Source: an uncultured Lachnospiraceae bacterium
GTDB taxonomy: Bacteria; Bacillota; Clostridia; Lachnospirales; Lachnospiraceae
Assembly: GCA_946628415.1 (NCBI GenBank)
Contig: CAMOWK010000007.1
Coordinates: 62,001-126,000, forward strand
Direction of reading: 5' to 3'
DNA: 64,000 bases
In this document: in pieces, positions 37,220-45,581 of the stretch
Numbering within the stretch: position 1 is the first letter of the stretch
Layout: every line of letters begins with the position of its first letter
Notes under the pieces: generated by a model
Told to the model about the DNA's origin: nothing
Seen by the model: the letters and a program-made list of their open reading frames with translations, nothing else
Database searches by the model: none
Made by a program: the position numbers and the translations under genes

Positions 37220-38460
37220 TTAAGAGATAACTCCTTTAATCCTGACCTTAGCCTTTTAGCCCCATCAATTATAATACTCTTTGGGCATGCCGCATTTATG
37301 CGAAGGAAACCCGACCCGGCTCTTCCGTAACCGGCTCCGTCCAGTACGTACAGCCCTGTTATTTCTCTTATTTTTTCTGCTATACCCGCACTCTTTGTAT
37401 TTTGATGCCTGAAAAATTCATTTAAAAGGACGCCACTTAAGTCCTCCTGTTTCCACGGAATTTTTCTTTTATCCAGAAAACTCCTTATATCGAGCCACAT
37501 GAGATACGTTGCATCCTGAGGGACAAAGCGTATCCCGGAAACGCCTCCGTCCATAACAACCATTTCAAATGTTCTTTTGTTTTCACTGATATACTCATTC
37601 AGCTGTTTCAACCACTCGCCGCCATAATTAAATGCCGCTACAGCTGAAACTACCGCGAATGAATTGGGCTCCGCAACCTCATCCGTATTAAGAGCTCTCC
37701 TCACTTTTCTTCTCAGCGCATCATCATATACATATACTGCCGATGTCTGGAGTCCCGCCAGATTAAATGCTTTCGTCGGCGAAAAGAGTGAGACTGATAT
37801 ACTCCTGTTTATATCGGATGCTGCCGCAAATGGAGTATAAGCCTTTCCCGGTTCCACTATATCGCAATGTATCTCATCAGAAATGACAGTAACTCCGTAC
37901 TTCCATGCAAGCCGTCCGATTTCCGCAAGCGTATCCCTGTCCCATATCTTCCCTACGGGATTGTGCGGATTTGAGATTATCAATAGACTCGTATCCGGAT
38001 CGGACAGTTTCTCCTCAAGATCAGGAAATGAAACTCCGTAATACCCATCCTTGTAAAGAAGTTCATTTTCAACAACTACTCTGCCGTTATTGTTGATCGA
38101 ATTATAGAATATATTGTAGACCGGGGTCTGAATTACAACCTTTTCACCCGGTTCCGTAAGCTTTCTTACAAGCGAAGAAAGCGATGGTATGACTCCTGTT
38201 GAAAATGTAAGCTCCGACTTCTTTATATCGAGATCATGGCGCTCGCCCCACCATTTTATATAGGCATTGTACCATTCAGGGGGAACGTCTCCGTAGCCGA
38301 AAATCCCATGGTTTAGGCGTTCTTCCATCGCCGACAGGATTTCAGGCGCCGTCTTAAAATCCATATCGGCAACCCACATGGGAAGCTCGCCTTCTCCTAC
38401 AGCCCACTTATATGCATCGCTTCTTTTCCTGTTATGTACTGTATCAAAATCGTATTTCAT
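37216..38460 (-). CDS. MalY/PatB-type PLP enzyme, probable cystathionine beta-lyase
   Basis: The 414-residue protein has the PatB/MalY signatures PMWVADMDFKTAPEI, GIFGYGDVP, LLIISNPHNPVGKIW, VISDEIHCDIV and the PLP lysine in SPTKAFNLAGLQTS. It should cleave cystathionine or other cysteine S-conjugates to pyruvate, ammonia and a thiol; these enzymes can also act as aminotransferases. The start is set at ATG 38460, five bases after AGGG; a GTG four codons upstream would overlap the DUF3737 stop. It is the middle gene of DUF3737-patB-HD-GYP. Confidence 0.87.
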   Translation of the reverse strand: MKYDFDTVHNRKRSDAYKWAVGEGELPMWVADMDFKTAPEILSAMEERLNHGIFGYGDVPPEWYNAYIKWWGERHDLDIKKSELTFSTGVIPSLSSLVRKLTEPGEKVVIQTPVYNIFYNSINNNGRVVVENELLYKDGYYGVSFPDLEEKLSDPDTSLLIISNPHNPVGKIWDRDTLAEIGRLAWKYGVTVISDEIHCDIVEPGKAYTPFAAASDINRSISVSLFSPTKAFNLAGLQTSAVYVYDDALRRKVRRALNTDEVAEPNSFAVVSAVAAFNYGGEWLKQLNEYISENKRTFEMVVMDGGVSGIRFVPQDATYLMWLDIRSFLDKRKIPWKQEDLSGVLLNEFFRHQNTKSAGIAEKIREITGLYVLDGAGYGRAGSGFLRINAACPKSIIIDGAKRLRSGLKELSLK

Positions 38461-38468
38461 ACGAGCCC

Positions 38469-39326
38469 TCACTCAGCCTTTTCTCCTGTAATAACGATCT
38501 TTGTTTTCGTTTTATCAATCTTCGGATCGGACATATCAAGCTCGGCAATCTCCGCGGCTCTTATTATCCCGCCTGCCGGATTCACCACGCTGTCAATACG
38601 GTTGATCACTTCTGCGTCCACAGTCGAGTACTCAAACGATCTTGTGGTGTTTATAGTTCTGCAATTCTTAAGGACAACATTGTCCATATAACAGAATCCC
38701 TGAAGGCTCTCAACCGTACAGTTTATAAGCGTTACATTTTTTGAATTCCAGCCTATATATTCGCCTGTGATAAATGAATCGTATATCGTTACATTTTCAG
38801 CATTCCAGAATGCATCCTTCGATATGAGTCGCGAGTCACGTACAGTAACATTTTTCACTCCGTCAAAGGAATAATTCCCCACAAGTGAAAGTCCGCTTAT
38901 CTCCATATCTGATGAATTCATCGCAAAATAGTCGCCCTTTGCTTCTATATTTTTTAACTTAATATCGCAGCAGTTCCAAAAAGTCTCCTTAGCATCAGGA
39001 AATGAAACGTGCTCTATATCAAGTCCCGTACACCTTCTGAACATCTTCGGTGCTTCTACTATAACATCCTTCATCCGAAGTTTCTTTGTGTACCAGATTC
39101 CGGCTCTTGCCATCTCAAAAAAGGTACAGCTCTCTATATCAACATTCTCCGCATACCAGAATGGATACTTCCATCTGAAAAGCGAATTCCTGACTGTTAT
39201 ATTCCTGCTTTCTTTAAGCGGTGATTCCCCATCATCAAAAACAGTATCGTATATCTCTAAATCCTCAGCCTGAAAAAGAGCTCTTTCCCCGGTATAATAT
39301 TCCTGTACAATCTTCTGTTTTGCCAT
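38469..39326 (-). CDS. DUF3737 family protein (beta-helix)
   Basis: The 285-residue protein has short repeated strands such as NVTIYDSFITGEYIGWNSKNVT and KNVTVRDSRLISKDAFWN, typical of the right-handed beta-helix of DUF3737 proteins. LFRWKYPFWYAENVDIES and GIWYTKKLRMKD match family blocks. It has no signal peptide. Function is unknown. It is first in an operon with patB and the HD-GYP gene. Confidence 0.88.
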   Translation of the reverse strand: MAKQKIVQEYYTGERALFQAEDLEIYDTVFDDGESPLKESRNITVRNSLFRWKYPFWYAENVDIESCTFFEMARAGIWYTKKLRMKDVIVEAPKMFRRCTGLDIEHVSFPDAKETFWNCCDIKLKNIEAKGDYFAMNSSDMEISGLSLVGNYSFDGVKNVTVRDSRLISKDAFWNAENVTIYDSFITGEYIGWNSKNVTLINCTVESLQGFCYMDNVVLKNCRTINTTRSFEYSTVDAEVINRIDSVVNPAGGIIRAAEIAELDMSDPKIDKTKTKIVITGEKAE

Positions 39327-39363
39327 ACCTTGGTCCTTTCTAAAATCAGTTCTCGTAATGCCA

Positions 39364-39369
39364 ATTATA
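39364..39369 (-). promoter_or_regulatory. Extended -10 upstream of DUF3737
   Basis: TGATATAAT lies about 40 bases before the start. A second candidate, GATAAAAT followed by AGGCATGAT, lies just upstream and resembles the end of the 135-bp repeats at 45.2 kb. The rest of the 298-base region 39327-39624 contains only the hsp20 control sequences; I see no gene in it. Confidence 0.45.
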
Positions 39370-39503
39370 TCATGCCTATTTTATCATAGTTTCCCGTTAC
39401 TGGTAAATAGCAGGTGTTGAAGATGGGCATTGAAATCCGGGCTGCAAATAAGTAAGGTAAAATGCATTTCAGGGCGGAGGACACAAAAAATTCACAAAAT
39501 TTA

Positions 39504-39530
39504 TTAGCACTCACCCTTGACGAGTGCTAA
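39504..39530 (+). promoter_or_regulatory. CIRCE operator (HrcA binding site)
   Basis: TTAGCACTC (39504-39512), nine bases, then GAGTGCTAA (39522-39530) is a perfect match to the CIRCE consensus bound by the heat-shock repressor HrcA. It precedes hsp20 by about 95 bases. Confidence 0.97.
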
Positions 39531-39545
39531 TAAAGGTGGTATAAC
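39517..39545 (+). promoter_or_regulatory. hsp20 promoter overlapping CIRCE
   Basis: TTGACG (39517-39522) and TATAAC (39540-39545) are spaced 17 bases apart. The -35 lies within the CIRCE spacer and its right arm, so HrcA binding would block RNA polymerase directly. Confidence 0.75.
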
Positions 39546-39624
39546 GTAATCATCAAACAAATAAATACTTCGATTCAGATAAAACTCAACCGAAGCGCAT
39601 ATATATCGAAAGGAGAGATGACTT

Positions 39625-40164
39625 ATGTATTATCCAAATCTTTTTAATGACAGTTTTGTACAGGATCTTTTTGATGAGATGTTCGGAACACCTTATAAGA
39701 GCGAAAAAGCAAAGGCGGCGCTTCCTCGTATCGGTAATACTTTAACGGATATTCAGGAATTTAGCGACAGATTCGAGCTTGATATGGATCTTCCGGGATA
39801 TGATAAAAAGGATATTCATGTAGAGCTTAAAGATGGCTATCTTACAGTAAGAGCCGATCATAAGGAAGAAAAGAATATAACTGATGCCGAGACCGGTAAA
39901 GAAAGTGAAAAAGCTGAAGCTGCTGAGAATTCTGAAGCTAATGATGAAACATCCACAGATGTAGCTGAAACAGCTGACAAGAAGGAAGTAGGAAGATACA
40001 TCCGTAGAGAAAGATATTACGGAAAGATTCAGAGAAGCTTCTACGTTGGCGACAGAGTTACACAGGAAGATATAAAGGCAGGCTTTAACAACGGAGTTCT
40101 TAAGGTAACTGTTCCTAAACTTCCTGAGAAAGTATCCGAAGGACAGACGATTTCTATTGATTAA
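39625..40164 (+). CDS. Hsp20/alpha-crystallin small heat-shock protein
   Basis: The 179-residue protein has the alpha-crystallin domain split by an acidic insert. The first part runs DIQEFSDRFELDMDLPGYDKKDIHVELKDGYLTVRA. Then about 38 residues rich in Glu, Ala, Thr and Asp (about 90-128) intervene. RRERYYGKIQRSFYVGDRV and the C-terminal NNGVLKVTVPKLP follow. A chaperone role is expected. SD AAAGGAG. It is controlled by a perfect CIRCE and ended by a strong terminator. Confidence 0.93.
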   Translation: MYYPNLFNDSFVQDLFDEMFGTPYKSEKAKAALPRIGNTLTDIQEFSDRFELDMDLPGYDKKDIHVELKDGYLTVRADHKEEKNITDAETGKESEKAEAAENSEANDETSTDVAETADKKEVGRYIRRERYYGKIQRSFYVGDRVTQEDIKAGFNNGVLKVTVPKLPEKVSEGQTISID

Positions 40165-40210
40165 TAGAACTTCATTATTCATCAAATTTCATAATTACCC
40201 TCCTGATTTC

Positions 40211-40242
40211 CGGGGATGCCAAAAACTGGCATCCCCGTTTTT
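40211..40242 (+). terminator. Terminator of hsp20
   Basis: A perfect 10-bp GC-rich stem (40211-40220 with 40228-40237) with a 7-base loop AAAAACT is followed by a T-run. Confidence 0.95.
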
Positions 40243-40387
40243 ATATATGTAGTTCAGCCCCGGCGTGCAGCAGAAAAACATAAACGCCATCATAAATATG
40301 CAAATGTCACCTTCTTGTGCACAGTTGTTAAAATACCGATTTTATGCTAATCTATTATCAGTTTTTCATAATAAAGGAGGTCGGCTT

Positions 40388-41707
40388 ATGCTTCTTATAA
40401 AAAATGGTCACGTTATGGATCCGGTCACCGGAACAGATGCTGTACTTGACGTACTTATAAATGAAAATACTATCATAGATGTTGCAAAGGATATAACTGA
40501 CGAGGAAATTTCTGTCATAAGAAAGAACCTTTCAGAAGCAAATGGCACTCCCGAAGATTTAAAAATCATTGACGCCACAGGACTTATAGTTGCACCCGGT
40601 CTTGTTGACTCTCACGTTCATTTCCGTGATCCCGGATTCACGTATAAAGAAGACATTATAAGTGGTGCCGCCGCTGCTGCAAGAGGCGGTTTTACTACCG
40701 TTATATGCATGGCAAACACAAAACCTCCGGTTGATAATTTAGATACTCTGCACTACATTCAGGAAAAAGGTGAGCAGACCGGAATACATGTTCTTCAGAC
40801 TGCAACTGTAACAAAAGGAATGGCTGGGAAAGAGCTTACTGACATGGAAGCCCTGGCATCAGGCGGTGCTGCCGGTTTTACAGATGACGGACTCCCGATA
40901 ATGGATGAAAAGGTGCTTTATGACGCTCTTATAAAAGCAAAAGAACTTGACCTTCCGGTTAGTCTTCATGAGGAAAATCCCCTTTTCGTGGACGCCCCGG
41001 GTGTCAACAAAGGTGCCGTTTCAGAAGCTCTCAGTTACGGCGGGGCCTCAAGAACTGCCGAAGATATAATGGTTGCAAGAGACTCTGTACTTGCGCTTCA
41101 CACCGGAGCTACTCTCTGCATACAGCATATAAGTTCCAAAAATTCCGTTGAAATAGTCCGTACATTTAAAAAACTCGGTGCAGATATACACGCCGAAGTT
41201 ACGCCTCATCATTTCACTCTTACTGAGGATGCAGTTTTAAAATACGGAACAAATGCCAGAATGAATCCGCCTGTCAGAACTGAGGAAGACAGACTGGCAA
41301 TCATTGAAGGCATAAAAGACGGAACTATAGATATGATAGTTACGGATCACGCTCCTCACAGCAAAGAAGAAAAGTCCCTTTCCATGGAAAAAGCTCCAAG
41401 CGGAATTACGGGACTTGAGACATCTCTTGCTCTCGGCATTAAATCCCTTGTACAAACCGGAGAAATAAGCCTTATGTACCTTCTTTCACTTATGACAGTA
41501 GGTCCGTCTCTTCTCTACCGTATGATACCGGGCAGCATAACCGAAGGCGCTCCTGCCGATATAGTAATATTTGGCGAAAATGAAACGTGGACCGTTAAAG
41601 AAGATGAATTTGCATCGAAAGCTTCCAACAGTCCTTTTATAGGCTGGGAACTTCCCGGCAAAATTCATTTCACAATATGTAACGGAAATATAGTTTACGA
41701 GGCATGA
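40388..41707 (+). CDS. pyrC: Dihydroorotase (class I)
   Basis: The 439-residue amidohydrolase has DSHVHFRDPGFTYKED with two zinc ligands, TPHHFTLTEDAV, and TDHAPHSKEEK with the catalytic Asp. It interconverts carbamoyl-aspartate and dihydroorotate in pyrimidine synthesis. The start is the ATG at 40388, six bases after AAAGGAGG; the frame is open further upstream but without an SD. No other pyr gene is adjacent. Confidence 0.94.
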   Translation: MLLIKNGHVMDPVTGTDAVLDVLINENTIIDVAKDITDEEISVIRKNLSEANGTPEDLKIIDATGLIVAPGLVDSHVHFRDPGFTYKEDIISGAAAAARGGFTTVICMANTKPPVDNLDTLHYIQEKGEQTGIHVLQTATVTKGMAGKELTDMEALASGGAAGFTDDGLPIMDEKVLYDALIKAKELDLPVSLHEENPLFVDAPGVNKGAVSEALSYGGASRTAEDIMVARDSVLALHTGATLCIQHISSKNSVEIVRTFKKLGADIHAEVTPHHFTLTEDAVLKYGTNARMNPPVRTEEDRLAIIEGIKDGTIDMIVTDHAPHSKEEKSLSMEKAPSGITGLETSLALGIKSLVQTGEISLMYLLSLMTVGPSLLYRMIPGSITEGAPADIVIFGENETWTVKEDEFASKASNSPFIGWELPGKIHFTICNGNIVYEA

Positions 41708-41711
41708 AATA

Positions 41712-41740
41712 CCGGAGGGATATGATTCCCTCCGGCATTT
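41712..41740 (+). terminator. Terminator of pyrC (possibly bidirectional with pyk)
   Basis: A 9-bp stem CCGGAGGGA / TCCCTCCGG (41712-41720 with 41727-41735) lies between the convergent pyrC and pyk genes, with a T-run on the plus strand. The minus side has only a weak T-run. Confidence 0.88.
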
Positions 41741-41741
41741 T

Positions 41742-43154
41742 TTATATATCTTCTATCTTTATAAGATTGGTATTGCCGCTCTGTCCGTTTGTAATACCAC
41801 CCGTTATTATGACCTTATCACCCTTAGTCAGAGAAAGTGTTTCTGTCGCAATCTTCTTGGCGCCGTAGAAAAGAACGTCTGTTGAAGGATACATCTCACA
41901 CATCTTAGGGATAACGCCCCATGATAATGAAAGCTTTCTATAAGTTCTTTCATCCGTTGTAAGCCCTATTATATCAATAGGTGACCTGAATCGTGAAACC
42001 ATTCTGGCTGTTATTCCTGAGATTGTACATGCAACGATTGCCTTAGCATCTACATCTATAGCCATGCCGCAGGTTGCGTGTGATATTGCATCAATATCAT
42101 TTCTGATATCAAAATCAAAATTATGGAATCGCTTCTTATAATTGATATTCTTTTCGGTAGTCTCGGCAACCTTTGCCATAGTTGTAACTGCTTCGACAGG
42201 ATATTTACCTGCTGCCGTTTCACCGGAAAGCATCACCGCACTCGAACCGTCATAAACTGCATTTGCAACATCCGAAACCTCGGCTCTTGTAGGTCTTGGG
42301 CTGTGAATCATGGATTCAAGCATTTCTGTCGCAGTTATAACCCTCTTACCGAGCATCCTGCATTTTGTTATAAGCTTCTTCTGCATAGCCGGAAGCTTGT
42401 CATAGGCAACTTCAACTCCGAGATCGCCTCTTGCAACCATAACTCCTGCGCATTCTTCACATATCTCTTCGATATTATCATATCCGCTCTGGTTCTCTAT
42501 TTTGGCAATTAGTTCAACTCCTGTGGCTCCATGTTCCTTAAGGAGATTATTAACATCTATAAGATCCTGCCTTACAGATACAAATGAGCAGGCTATAAAA
42601 TCAACGCCGTTTTCGATACCGAACAGGATGTCGCTCTTATCCTGATCAGACAGATACTTCTGCTTGATTACCTTACCCGGGAAGCTCATGCTTTTTCTGT
42701 TGGAAAGCTCTCCACCCACTTCGACAACAGTATGTATCTCATGTCCTTCTATAGAAGTTACTTTGAATACGAGAAGTCCATTATTAAGAAGTATCGTATC
42801 TCCCTCAGTAAGTTCATCCGAAAGACCATGGTAACTAACCGAAACCCTTTCCTCATTTCCCACGATATCATCGGTAGTAAAAGTAAATGTATCGCCATCA
42901 TTTAAATATATCTTATCATTTTCAAATGTACCGATTCTGTATTCAGGTCCTTTTGTATCAAGCATGATTGCAATAGGAAGTGAGAGCTCTGCCCTTACCT
43001 TCTTGATCATCTCTATACGCTTTAAGTGCTCTTCGTGAGTACCATGTGAAAAGTTCAGTCTTGCAACATTCATACCTGCGAGGCAAAGAGCTTTAAACGT
43101 CTCCTCTGATTCACTGGCAGGGCCGATCGTACATACTATTTTAGTCTTTCTCAT
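41742..43154 (-). CDS. pyk: Pyruvate kinase
   Basis: The 470-residue enzyme has MRKTKIVCTIGPASES at the start, IAKIENQSGYDNIEEI with the catalytic Lys-Glu, MVARGDLGVEV and the signature CRMLGKRVITATEMLESM. It lacks the extra C-terminal PEP-utilising domain found in many Bacillus and clostridial enzymes, so it is of the short type. It makes ATP and pyruvate from PEP and ADP. It starts 15 bases after the GQPG-repeat gene. Confidence 0.97.
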   Translation of the reverse strand: MRKTKIVCTIGPASESEETFKALCLAGMNVARLNFSHGTHEEHLKRIEMIKKVRAELSLPIAIMLDTKGPEYRIGTFENDKIYLNDGDTFTFTTDDIVGNEERVSVSYHGLSDELTEGDTILLNNGLLVFKVTSIEGHEIHTVVEVGGELSNRKSMSFPGKVIKQKYLSDQDKSDILFGIENGVDFIACSFVSVRQDLIDVNNLLKEHGATGVELIAKIENQSGYDNIEEICEECAGVMVARGDLGVEVAYDKLPAMQKKLITKCRMLGKRVITATEMLESMIHSPRPTRAEVSDVANAVYDGSSAVMLSGETAAGKYPVEAVTTMAKVAETTEKNINYKKRFHNFDFDIRNDIDAISHATCGMAIDVDAKAIVACTISGITARMVSRFRSPIDIIGLTTDERTYRKLSLSWGVIPKMCEMYPSTDVLFYGAKKIATETLSLTKGDKVIITGGITNGQSGNTNLIKIEDI

Positions 43155-43169
43155 TTAAGTAATGCTCCT

Positions 43170-44138
43170 TTAATATCCAAGTTTTTTCATAACGCCCTCA
43201 ACCATGCTCTTATTTGATTCAGCACTGTAAGCAACAATTACCATGTTATCTACCCTGATGGTGTAGTAGAATTTTCCTCCATCAGTTCCCTTTGTATATT
43301 CATAGTTACCTGCATTTACACTTGAATAAATGCTTGGGCCGCTGTCATTATCAAATGCATACTTTGTGTAATAGTTTCTTGCACTGTCTTCTTCGCCAAA
43401 CTGATCGTAGGATATAAATACATTCCAGTCGGATTCAGTGCCATTTACATTATATGCATACGCCTCACCTGTGGCACCCGGCGCCATATCACCTGTCTCA
43501 ACATAAGTCGTAAGGCCTTCTCCTTCGCAGGCACTTACAAACTGATCGGACGAGATAACCGGAAGCTGCTTATTCGCAAATCGGGTTACGGCAACTATAA
43601 CTGCTATGATCCCGCCAACAATAAGAACTCCAACTACAGCAAGGATTATGAATAATGTTTTGTTGCTCTTTTTTTCAACAGAAGCCCTTCCACCATTCAT
43701 GACCACTCCCTGACTTGGATTATACGAGCCACCGGAAGGCTGACCGTAAGGGTTCCCACTTCTTCCGTATCCCTGATTTCCCATGCCGGACTGGTCGTAA
43801 GGGTTCCCACTTCTGCCAGGGCCAGGGTTCCCTTGTCCCGGACGTCCGTAAGGACCTCCCTGATTCATATTTCCCGGCTGGCCACCGTACGGATTTCCCG
43901 CTCCCGGCTGACCGCCATATGGATTTCCTGCTCCCGGCTGACCACCGTATGGATTCCCTGCTCCCGGCTGGCCGCCATACGGATTCCCTGTTCCCGGCTG
44001 GCCGCCATATGGATTCCCTGCTCCCGGCTGGCCGCCGTACGGATTCCCTGCTCCCGGCTGACCGCCGTACGGATTCCCTGTTCCCGGCTGACCATAGGGA
44101 TTATTCTGATTGTAAGGATTCTGACCATCGTAACTCAT
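43170..44138 (-). CDS. GQPG-repeat membrane protein with extracytoplasmic domain
   Basis: The 322-residue protein has an N-terminal region of Gly, Gln, Pro, Asn and Tyr, with seven tandem copies of GQPGxGNPYG (residues 16-85) and degenerate copies to about 145. A basic stretch, one membrane helix (about 160-186) and a C-terminal domain of about 135 residues (DQFVSACEGEGLTTY to MKKLGY) follow. Topology should place the repeats inside and the C-domain outside. The C-domain is unrecognised. SD GGAGG. Between cysE and pyk, probably co-transcribed. Role unknown. Confidence 0.75.
   Translation of the reverse strand: MSYDGQNPYNQNNPYGQPGTGNPYGGQPGAGNPYGGQPGAGNPYGGQPGTGNPYGGQPGAGNPYGGQPGAGNPYGGQPGAGNPYGGQPGNMNQGGPYGRPGQGNPGPGRSGNPYDQSGMGNQGYGRSGNPYGQPSGGSYNPSQGVVMNGGRASVEKKSNKTLFIILAVVGVLIVGGIIAVIVAVTRFANKQLPVISSDQFVSACEGEGLTTYVETGDMAPGATGEAYAYNVNGTESDWNVFISYDQFGEEDSARNYYTKYAFDNDSGPSIYSSVNAGNYEYTKGTDGGKFYYTIRVDNMVIVAYSAESNKSMVEGVMKKLGY
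43884..44093. repeat. 30-bp coding minisatellite, seven copies
   Basis: Seven in-frame 30-base units encode GQPGAGNPYG or GQPGTGNPYG, with few synonymous differences. The near-identity suggests recent expansion. Confidence 0.95.
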
Positions 44139-44221
44139 ATCATTTCCTCCATAATACAGATCAAATGCTGCGTTCTTTGTTCAACTGATTACTACTCCAC
44201 ATCACCGTGGATACCACAGTT

Positions 44222-45160
44222 CTAGATCACATAATCGAAATAATCTACACCATACTGATACTCCTTACCCTTCAGCCTAAGCTCCTGATTCTTAAGGCTT
44301 ACCCTTGTCTCAGGCGCAACCGAAAATGTAATGAAGCAGTTACCACCGATAACAGAGTCATGCCCTATCACAGTCTCGCCGCCGAGTATCGATGCATTTG
44401 AATAAATAGTTACATTATCCTCAATAGTAGGGTGTCTCTTTTCCCCCTTAAGATGCTGTCCGCCCTTTGTGGAAAGAGCGCCTATCGTAACGCCCTGATA
44501 AATCTTAACATGTTCTCCTATGATCGACGTCTCACCTACAACAACGCCTGTTCCATGATCTATCATAAGATATTTCCCAAGGGTTGCTCCCGGATGAATA
44601 TCAATACCTGTCCTGCTGTGTGCATATTCAGTCATGATCCTCGGGATGAGCGGCACCTCGAGAAGGTAAAGCTCATGCGCCATACGATTTATGGTTGTAG
44701 CGAGAAGCCCCGGATATGAAATGACTATATCCTGTTTATCATATGATGCCGGATCCCCATCATAAGTCGCCTGTATATCAGTATTCACATACTCCCTTAT
44801 CATAGGGATTCGGTTAAAGAAAGCCGTTGTTATCTCATCAGCCTTAGGACGAAGCAGCTCTTCTTTTTCATCGGTAAAATCAGGTCTGTGCCGGAGCGCC
44901 ACCTCTATCTGCTTTGACAGATTATAAAATGTATCTTCGATGAGGATTGATAATCTGAATTCGTTATTACAGCTTTTATAAACCTTTTCCTGATAATAAC
45001 CGGGAAAAAGAATATGGATCAGCTTACGGGTAACGCTTCTTACCTCATCTTTGTCAGGCTGTCCGTGGATATCCATCTCATCGATATCCCTGCCTTTTTC
45101 ATAATCACTGAGGATTTCATTTACTATCTTTTTAATATCATTATTTGTTTTTCCAGTCAT
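44222..45160 (-). CDS. cysE: Serine O-acetyltransferase
   Basis: The 312-residue protein has an N-terminal helical part and a C-terminal left-handed beta-helix with hexapeptide repeats: IDIHPGATLGKYLMIDHGTG, VVVGETSIIGEHVKIYQGVT. The catalytic Asp-His region (MIDHGTG) is present. It makes O-acetylserine for cysteine synthesis. It is of the longer, EpsC-like type common in Clostridia. SD AGAGG. The likely promoter comes from the adjacent repeat array. Confidence 0.95.
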   Translation of the reverse strand: MTGKTNNDIKKIVNEILSDYEKGRDIDEMDIHGQPDKDEVRSVTRKLIHILFPGYYQEKVYKSCNNEFRLSILIEDTFYNLSKQIEVALRHRPDFTDEKEELLRPKADEITTAFFNRIPMIREYVNTDIQATYDGDPASYDKQDIVISYPGLLATTINRMAHELYLLEVPLIPRIMTEYAHSRTGIDIHPGATLGKYLMIDHGTGVVVGETSIIGEHVKIYQGVTIGALSTKGGQHLKGEKRHPTIEDNVTIYSNASILGGETVIGHDSVIGGNCFITFSVAPETRVSLKNQELRLKGKEYQYGVDYFDYVI

Positions 45161-45192
45161 ATCAGACCTCTTCTATTATATTCATTTTGCAT

Positions 45193-45580
45193 CGTGAATC
45201 ATGCCTATTATATCACAGTACCGAGATTCGCATCAGCGAATCCGGGACGTTGCAGGCTGGTTTCGAAGAAACCAGTCCGACGACAGGAGGATACAATGTG
45301 CGTTTCATATACGCACATGATTCACTCCGTGAATCATGCCTATTGTACCACAGTACCGAGATTCGCATCAGCGAATCCGGGACGTTACAGGCTGGTTTCG
45401 AAGAAACCAGTCCGACGACAGGAGGATACAATGTGCGTTTCATATACGCACATTCTGGTGCCATATGTGCAATGCACATATGATATCCCTGCTTCGCAGG
45501 TCTATATTACGCTCCGCGTAATGCATACTCGCTGCGCTCGCACATGATTCACTCCGTGAATCATGCCTATTGTACCACAG
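45193..45580. repeat. Hairpin array, locus 2 (two 135-bp units plus a third partial copy)
   Basis: The 421-base gap between cysE and mazF is filled by this array. Unit 1 (45193-45327) and unit 2 (from 45328) are near-identical 135-base direct repeats; the first 26 bases recur at 45555-45580. Each unit holds hairpins GATTCGC/GCGAATC (45225-45242), CTGGTTTC/GAAACCAG with loop GAA (45257-45275), ATGTGCGT/ACGCACAT (45296-45318) and CATGATTCAC/GTGAATCATG with loop TCC (45316-45338). Between unit 2 and the third copy lie CATATGTGC/GCACATATG (45462-45482), CCTGC/GCAGG (45488-45500) and ATTACGC/GCGTAAT (45506-45522). The latter part is homologous to locus 1. No protein is credible here. Confidence 0.9.
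45207..45212 (-). promoter_or_regulatory. Extended -10 within repeat unit 1, probable cysE promoter
   Basis: The cysE-proximal copy reads TGATATAAT on the minus strand, a perfect extended -10, about 50 bases before the cysE ATG. The equivalent site in unit 2 and in the partial third copy is TGGTACAAT. No good -35 is visible. Confidence 0.5.
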
Positions 45581-45581
45581 T

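Noticed and set aside
43884-44093. Collagen-like or non-coding satellite
   Set aside because: The repeat is in frame within a clear coding gene with SD, membrane helix and C-domain, and lacks the Gly-X-Y triplet pattern.
45014-45547. Plus-strand frame of 177 codons across the hairpin array, with a repeated peptide and an SD-like AGGAGG before ATG
   Set aside because: The repeat length (135) is divisible by three, so any frame repeats. Frames on both strands are open for the same reason, and the sequence is a chain of palindromes with no protein signature.
45193-45580. CRISPR array
   Set aside because: There are only two full long repeats, no short regular repeat-spacer pattern, no unique spacers and no cas genes.
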